The notes under the pieces are model-generated. The model was not told where the DNA came from. It did not search any database and saw only the letters and a program-made list of their open reading frames with translations. This document shows, in pieces, positions 58,887-64,000 of a stretch of 64,000 nt of DNA. Numbering within the stretch: the first letter of the stretch is position 1; every line of letters begins with the position of its first letter. The stretch spans positions 79,282,931 through 79,346,930 of the forward strand of contig NC_080419.1 of the NCBI RefSeq assembly GCF_029873635.1. Reading direction: 5' to 3'. The position numbers were made by a program, and so were the translations under genes. This DNA comes from Malania oleifera. Taxonomy: Eukaryota; Streptophyta; Magnoliopsida; Santalales; Ximeniaceae.

Positions 58887-59493
58887 CTCTCCTCAAACCT
58901 CTTTTAAACAGCCGTATCTTTTTCGCCTTATCTAAAATAATGTGCGGGGCGAAGCGAGATAGTTCAATGAACCTCGCCGCGTACTGCTGCACTATCTGCT
59001 GTCCCTGCTTCAGATTCAGGAACTCCTCTATCATAGCTTCCCTAGACAAGGCTAGAAAATACATATCAAAGAATATCTTCTTGAATCGCTCCCATGTCAT
59101 CTCCATAGGTACTGTCCTCTACTGCTCTAGGAGTTTCACTGCCGTCCACCATCTTTCGACCTCTCCAGTTAATTTATATGCAACAAACAACACCGTCTAC
59201 TCCTCAGTACATTGCAGTACTGCAAATACCTTTTCAATCTTTTGCACCCAGTTTTCAACTATGGCAGGATCAATTCCCCCTGGGAAAGCTGGAGGATTCA
59301 TCTTAAAGAATTTCTCAATCAAACTACCATGGCCTATCGATGGACCACCCTGTTCCCTCGAGCTCCTGGCAATTTCAGTCATGACTTGCTGTGTCACGCT
59401 TTGTAAAACTACATCCGAGTCACCACCTGCAGTGCCTGAGGGTCCAGTACCCTCATTTCCATTGGCATGGGTACTATTGCCACTAGGGTTCAT
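58441..59493 (-). pseudogene. Tekay-type gag with in-frame (TA)n expansion
   Basis: The start ATG at 59493 opens MNPSGNSTHANGNEG and leads to FKMNPPAFPGG and ENWVQKIEKVF. Two stops near 59195 and 59125 interrupt it. MTWERFKKIFFDMYF, YAARFIELSRFAPH and LFKRGLRREI follow. Then a TA microsatellite (about 58842-58883) is translated as an Ile-Tyr repeat before MQVSILKLQDFAELVDRVI, so the expansion kept the frame. The zinc region (58626-58520) has C-x2-C-x3-H-x3-C intact, and a second knuckle lost its last His/Cys (RCGEPGYVMRDF). Confidence 0.85.
58842..58883 (+). repeat. (TA)n microsatellite inside gag
   Basis: About 42 bp of alternating TA within coding sequence; the related gag at 2.9-3.4 kb has no such tract at the matching place (RKDIHRLVGMLQIQDF). 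Confidence 0.85.
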
Positions 59494-59790
59494 CTTGAAA
59501 AATAAATAACTTAACTTTGAACCCCTTCACTATACATATCATCCAATCAATATATCCCTAATTAATTCATCTCTCATGATCATAATTCAAGGTTCTATCC
59601 TACAACCTAGATACCTAACTCGACGATAGTTTAACATGGCTTTCCTGAAATCGTCGCTCTAGGAAAATCACTCACACAAACCATCACAAAAGTCTTCCAT
59701 CTAGACTACAAAATCAGACCTCAAATTCCTTTATCCTATACTTTGGTATTATTACTGCTACATTCTAGAGTCTATAGAACCTAGCATCCT

Positions 59791-59804
59791 AGGCTCTGAT
59801 ACCA
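59791..59804 (-). other. Primer-binding site of the Tekay-type element
   Basis: The minus strand reads TGGTATCAGAGCCT three bases after the 5' LTR end, matching initiator tRNA-Met. Confidence 0.92.
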
Positions 59805-59807
59805 AAC

Positions 59808-61870
59808 TGTAATGACTTGCTTATCTAATCATATAATAAAACATAACTAATAATATAGTCAACTCGAACCCGTGGGTAACGGGGACACATCTAACATTCA
59901 CAATAGAAAACTAAGCAGCATTAAATATAAATTACATCCCAAATACTATGTTTATATACAATCTCCAAAATACAAATTATATACATATCTAGGAACCCAC
60001 AACATAAATTTCCTATCCCTAGATCAAAACTTACCCTCCTAACAGGGTAGTATCACACTATCTCAATGGCGGCTTTGATCCGTTGGTCTTTCTAGGTTAC
60101 CTAAAAATGATTTAATGTTGGGGGTGAGACACCTCTCAGTAAGGAAAAATAAACTAAACACAGCTGTATGGCAACATGAATATTTGGTGCTATCATACAT
60201 ATATAGTACATTTCATATACCAGAAAGCGTTCATCATAACATAACTGAATAAGCATATACTTTCATAATTTCTAATAATTCATACTGATCATGAAATTTC
60301 TGATATAACTGATAATACTATAATTTACCCAAGATGTATAGCTAGCTAATGTCATGTATTACCCCTTATGATAGGTTGTGTTGCCAGAAGGTGGGACCCA
60401 ATAATGGCTGGCCAACCACTACTAAGTAAAAAATACTCTTAAGAACGATGGGCCCGCCACACCCTGGTCCAAACTTCTAGGTGGACATCTACAACTCTAC
60501 ACTAAAAGCCACACAAACTATCCATCTCCCACCCCCTCTACTTGTAGGGGCGGTTAGCACAAGTCTGACCATAATAATCTGATCTATATAGCAACAGTAC
60601 CGTGCTCTTGTAACTGAACTAACTCTTGTAACTGAACTAAACTATCATCTGGGTTCTGATAACATATAATACATGATAATATATTGTTTAACGTGGTAAG
60701 ATTGATAGAATTTTCTATAATAGCATACATACATACACACATACGACTTTACGCTAATTTCTTTCTTATCTGCAGCTTTGCACCGAACTTTCATAAATAC
60801 GACCTTGCGCCGAAATCATTCATAATACATGGTCTTGCACCGACTATCAATCACGGCCTTGCGCTGAACATTTCATACATATCATTTTGAATAAATAATT
60901 TATTTATCATGTATTTTGAAACCATAATGTACTACATTATTTCATAATTTTCTGAAAACATACTTTATTCATAAAATTGCCATAACATAATACTTTTCAT
61001 GTAAAATAATATCCATGCCACACAATGCTGAATAAAACCATACATTTCATTTTAAAATCATATTTCCTATATAATAGCAGTATTTTCCCAAATATGCATT
61101 TTCTCAATAATATTCAAATATTGCATACTTTCCTGAACATAATTCTATTATTCATTTAATAATAATTTTCATGGAAAAATAATTGCTTTAATTTATTCTC
61201 TCACCTGATTTCTGAAAAGAAACCCCTTAAAATTCACTAGTTCTGTACTCGCAGGGTTCCCCGTTCAACACCTTGAAAACAATAACTTTCAGAACTAAAC
61301 TTCAGTATTTCTCCATATACAACATTTCCTATAACTATGGGAGGACCAAATTTTGAATAAATAGTCTTACTTTGATTCAAGGATGAATTTCAAACTAGCC
61401 CCACCGACGATCCACTCTAGCAGATATGCAGAGAACTTCCTCAGGAGTGTCGTGGTGGCTTTAGATCATTGAACTGGTGTAAATACAGCCTAGAAACTTA
61501 GAGAGAAGGGAGGAGGGATGAAGAGAGGAGAGAGAGAGAGGGAAGTTTTTGCACAATTTTCTGCCAAAAAATGAGAGTTAGGCCTATTTATACACTAGCC
61601 TTCGTCAACGAGCCACGTCACTTCGTCGACGAGGTCAATGAGGCAATTTGTTGATGAATGTTACTCCTCGTCGACGAAATTTAGAGATGCAATATATATC
61701 CTCTCGGTATCTTCTCATCAACAAGACACATCCCCATTGACGAGTCCCTCATGTTTGCTCGTCAACGAATCCCCTGTGTTCGTCGATGTGACCCTGTTTA
61801 ATTTACTTCTTTAATTCCTTTCTCCTTCTTCTTCCATTATTTAATTATCATAATTCTCTAGGTCACTACA
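59808..61870 (-). mobile_element. 5' LTR of the Tekay-type element (2063 bp)
   Basis: Same ends and layout as 52697-54728. It differs by scattered point changes and a local duplication of an AACTCTTGTAACTGAACTAA-type phrase near 60600-60650. TATA box (GTGTATAAATAGG) at 61583-61595, GTCGAC-type cluster 61598-61800. Confidence 0.92.
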
Positions 61871-61877
61871 TATGTGT

Positions 61878-62301
61878 CTTTTATTCTATATAGTAGGTGA
61901 TCTAGTGTGTAGAATACAACTTATACATAGAAGATTAGATCATCAGCTCTTATAGAATATAAGTGTATTGTTCATAGTCTTAAATAAAATTGGACATGCC
62001 ATTGGTAGGAATATAGTACAAAATTTTAATAGGTATGTCTTGACTATTAGGAATGGTACAGTTTCAACTCCTTGTGCTAGTACACTTTGTGTGTATTGAA
62101 CAGGATCGTCTTCGGGTAATTGTTTTTATACTGACTATATAAAACAATTAATACCTCATGGTTATTATGAGTGCTTATGATCTTAATCCTAATACAATTA
62201 TTGGACATGTGCATATAGTGTTTATTACTTTGATTCATAGAAGAGTGAGGTTCTTTATGGGTCAATAAACTCAGTGAGTTGGGTGATGACATTATGTGTA
62301 T
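61878..62301 (+). mobile_element. Copia 3' LTR, second part
   Basis: Continues the LTR cut at 52696; CTTTTATTCTATATAG follows the second ATGTGT copy. It is interrupted again at 62302 by another LTR, so its true end and target duplication lie outside the window or beyond that insert. Confidence 0.6.
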
Positions 62302-64000
62302 TGTTGACTTTTTGAGTCCGATCTCTGTTTTTGATGCTGCTAAAGCATCAGTATCTTATGTGTGTTTAAGTATGTGAACATGTCTAAATTGCAACACACA
62401 TAAGATCAAGGGACTTGGAAGCCAGAAGAAAATCCATGATCTTTTGTATCTGGCACAGTCCATGAAGACACACGAGCAAGAAGATTGAAGACATTCAATT
62501 TTAATTGTAAATGCATTTGGATTTTATATTTTGGGTCAATAATAATTGCATCTCATGCATTATATGGTTTAATGTTCAATGACCATAAATTGACCTTAGG
62601 GATCACTTTCGGTTGATCGACATTGGTTTTTTAGGTTTAACTCAAAAGACCATTGATTGACTTTTGGTGCCCAAATCACATCATGGAAAATCACTTAAGC
62701 TTAATTGCAATTACCTCAAGTTCTAAAGAGCTTCAGTCGATCGAACCATTGGCGTTATAAATGCATTGGAAGACCGACCAGGCCATAAGTCAACATGTTG
62801 ACTTGGCTCAGTCGACCGACCCAAATTGAACGTACCGCCCACAATCGACCGAACCGTGACAGTGACCTTTCCTACCCTCCATGGATGACCGAACATTCAG
62901 TTTAAAATGAGTTCAACAAACCAAACTTGAGTTCAAGTGCCCGAACCTTGGAGACGTGGGAAATCGCCCTGGTTCGGTTAACTGACCACTGCCCCCGGGC
63001 TACAGAACCATGAAAACAATTCAAACTTGTTGTGCCTGTTCGGGCGACTGACCCTTAGCTTCGGTCAACCAAACCTCTGGAGTTGGTTTATTTTTTACCG
63101 TGTTAAACCGGGGTTATTTTTAATTAACTTTCATTTAACTTTTATAAAATGACTCTTGTGCCCCTTAACGATCATAATTTGTTGAATGTCTATACATAGT
63201 CATTCATTTGGAGAGATTAAGTGGGATTAGCAAATAGATTAACAAAAAATCATCTCAAAATTTTTTTACTCCCACTTGCCCATACTGCATATTTTTAAGC
63301 CAAATTTCTCATTATCTCTTTTACATTCTTTGCTAAAATCTCATTGAAATAGAGAAGCACATTTTGCTTATACTTTTCACTTGCAAATTAGTTGCAAGTT
63401 GAAGGGGAGTTTTGATCTTTTTAGTGCATTTCCATACACCAATCTTTAAAACTTATACTCTCAAATCTCTATACTCATTTGAAAAATATTTTTTGAGAGT
63501 TTGCTTGTGATTTTTCCTATATTGCTTTTGATTGATTATCATTGTTGGAAAATATTATTTCTGATTGTGAGTTTCTTGCACACTAATTGCAAGAATCGAA
63601 AGTTTGCATTTATCCTTGATAAATCTTTTGCAAGCTTAAGCCACAGCCTCTTGTGTGCTTTACTTTTGAAAAAGATTATTGAGGTTTTTGCTTAAGGTCA
63701 TTTAGATTCTGCAATTGATCATATTGTGAACATCTTTTAGAATCAAAGACCTTACTCACTCACACATACTCATATAGATATATATTGTGTTGTGAGTAGA
63801 TATATTGATTGACCAAATCTCACTTGAGCATTAACTCTTATCACATTTGAGTGCATTGGTTGTATTACGCTTATTGTTGTACATATCTACTTATTGGAGA
63901 AGCATTTCTTTGTACACAAAATTTTTATTGAATATCTATTGTATTCCAGGCGTGGCCTGAGGGGGTGTTGATCTAACCCGTAAGGATCGACTGTAAAGGT
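62302..64000 (+). mobile_element. TGTTGAC-family LTR, plus orientation, cut by the window edge
   Basis: It starts TGTTGACTTTTTGAGTCC, as the sister LTRs do on the minus strand, and reaches the GGCGTGGCCTGAGGGGGT phrase that is also found near their 3' ends. U3 has AGTCGACCGACC/GGTTGATCGACA-type motifs (about 62600-63085), then a TATA-like TCTATACATAG (63189-63199). Less conserved than the other copies; whether it is solo or part of a full element cannot be seen. Confidence 0.75.

Larger units (their letters stand above)
52697..61870 (-). mobile_element. Complete Ty3/gypsy element, Tekay/Del-type chromovirus (9.17 kb)
   Basis: Minus-strand order: 5' LTR 61870-59808, PBS 59804-59791, gag, protease, RT, RNase H, integrase with chromodomain-like C-terminus, PPT (about 54740-54729), 3' LTR 54728-52697. 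Flanks share ATGTGT (52691-52696 and 61872-61877), a likely target duplication. The LTRs are very similar but carry many point differences and a small duplication in the right copy near 60600-60650, so it is not a recent insertion. Gag-pol has stops and frameshifts; the element is defective but structurally whole. Confidence 0.92.

Overview
This window is nuclear DNA of a retrotransposon-rich flowering plant, probably a woody eudicot. The evidence is AT-rich intergenic DNA, plant Ty3/gypsy and Ty1/copia elements, a Cassandra TRIM, tRNA-derived SINEs, a plant tRNA-Ser(CGA), and an intron-containing GT43 xylan-synthesis gene. There is no operon, CRISPR array, organellar block or other bacterial feature.

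Layout. 1-6.6 kb: two head-to-head LTRs of one gypsy family, a decayed gypsy gag-pol on the + strand, then the tail of a small-LTR copia element. 6.6-19.3 kb: AT-rich intergenic DNA with a TIR element (7.36-8.41 kb), the tRNA-Ser gene (8596-8677, minus), a fragment of a copia LTR, a SINE with 18-bp target duplications, and a diverged tandem array with a unit of about 465 bp (16.3-17.6 kb). 19.36-25.47 kb: the only recognisable protein-coding host gene, a minus-strand IRX9H-like GT43 glycosyltransferase of 444 residues in three exons. Its 4.3-kb intron 1 and short intron 2 carry transposon insertions, including an antisense SINE. 25.5-29.3 kb: upstream region and AT-rich spacer.

29.3-64 kb is a nested retrotransposon cluster. 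A minus-strand non-autonomous copia-type element (29772-40437, called here the TGTTGAC family) has LTRs, a PBS and a PPT. It keeps a decayed gag, but its pol is replaced by an ORF of the 'putative plant transposon protein' type with its own TATA-containing leader. It sits in a fragment of a gypsy element, and a solo LTR (31603-33875) sits in its 3' LTR. Next comes a gypsy element (about 40.7-46.1 kb) with an in-frame deletion from RT to the integrase C-terminus, split by a solo LTR (42881-44904). From 46.1 kb a truncated TGTTGAC element abuts a copia pol fragment (48.5-52.6 kb). That fragment was invaded by a TGTTGAC solo LTR, which was itself invaded by a Cassandra TRIM (50167-50910) carrying 5S-rRNA-like promoters. 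The copia 3' LTR was then split by a complete Tekay/Del-type gypsy element (52697-61870, minus) and is cut again by another TGTTGAC LTR that runs off the window.

The most unusual recurring signal is a cluster of degenerate palindromes centred on GTCGAC, next to the TATA box in LTR promoters of two unrelated superfamilies. The gypsy LTRs use a TCGTCGACGA form and the TGTTGAC family a TTCGGTCGACCGAA form. A further cluster lies in front of the internal ORF of the chimeric element.

All superfamily calls rest on reading motifs and repeats by eye; no database search was possible. Exon boundaries of the GT43 gene come from GT-AG sites plus reading-frame and family conservation.
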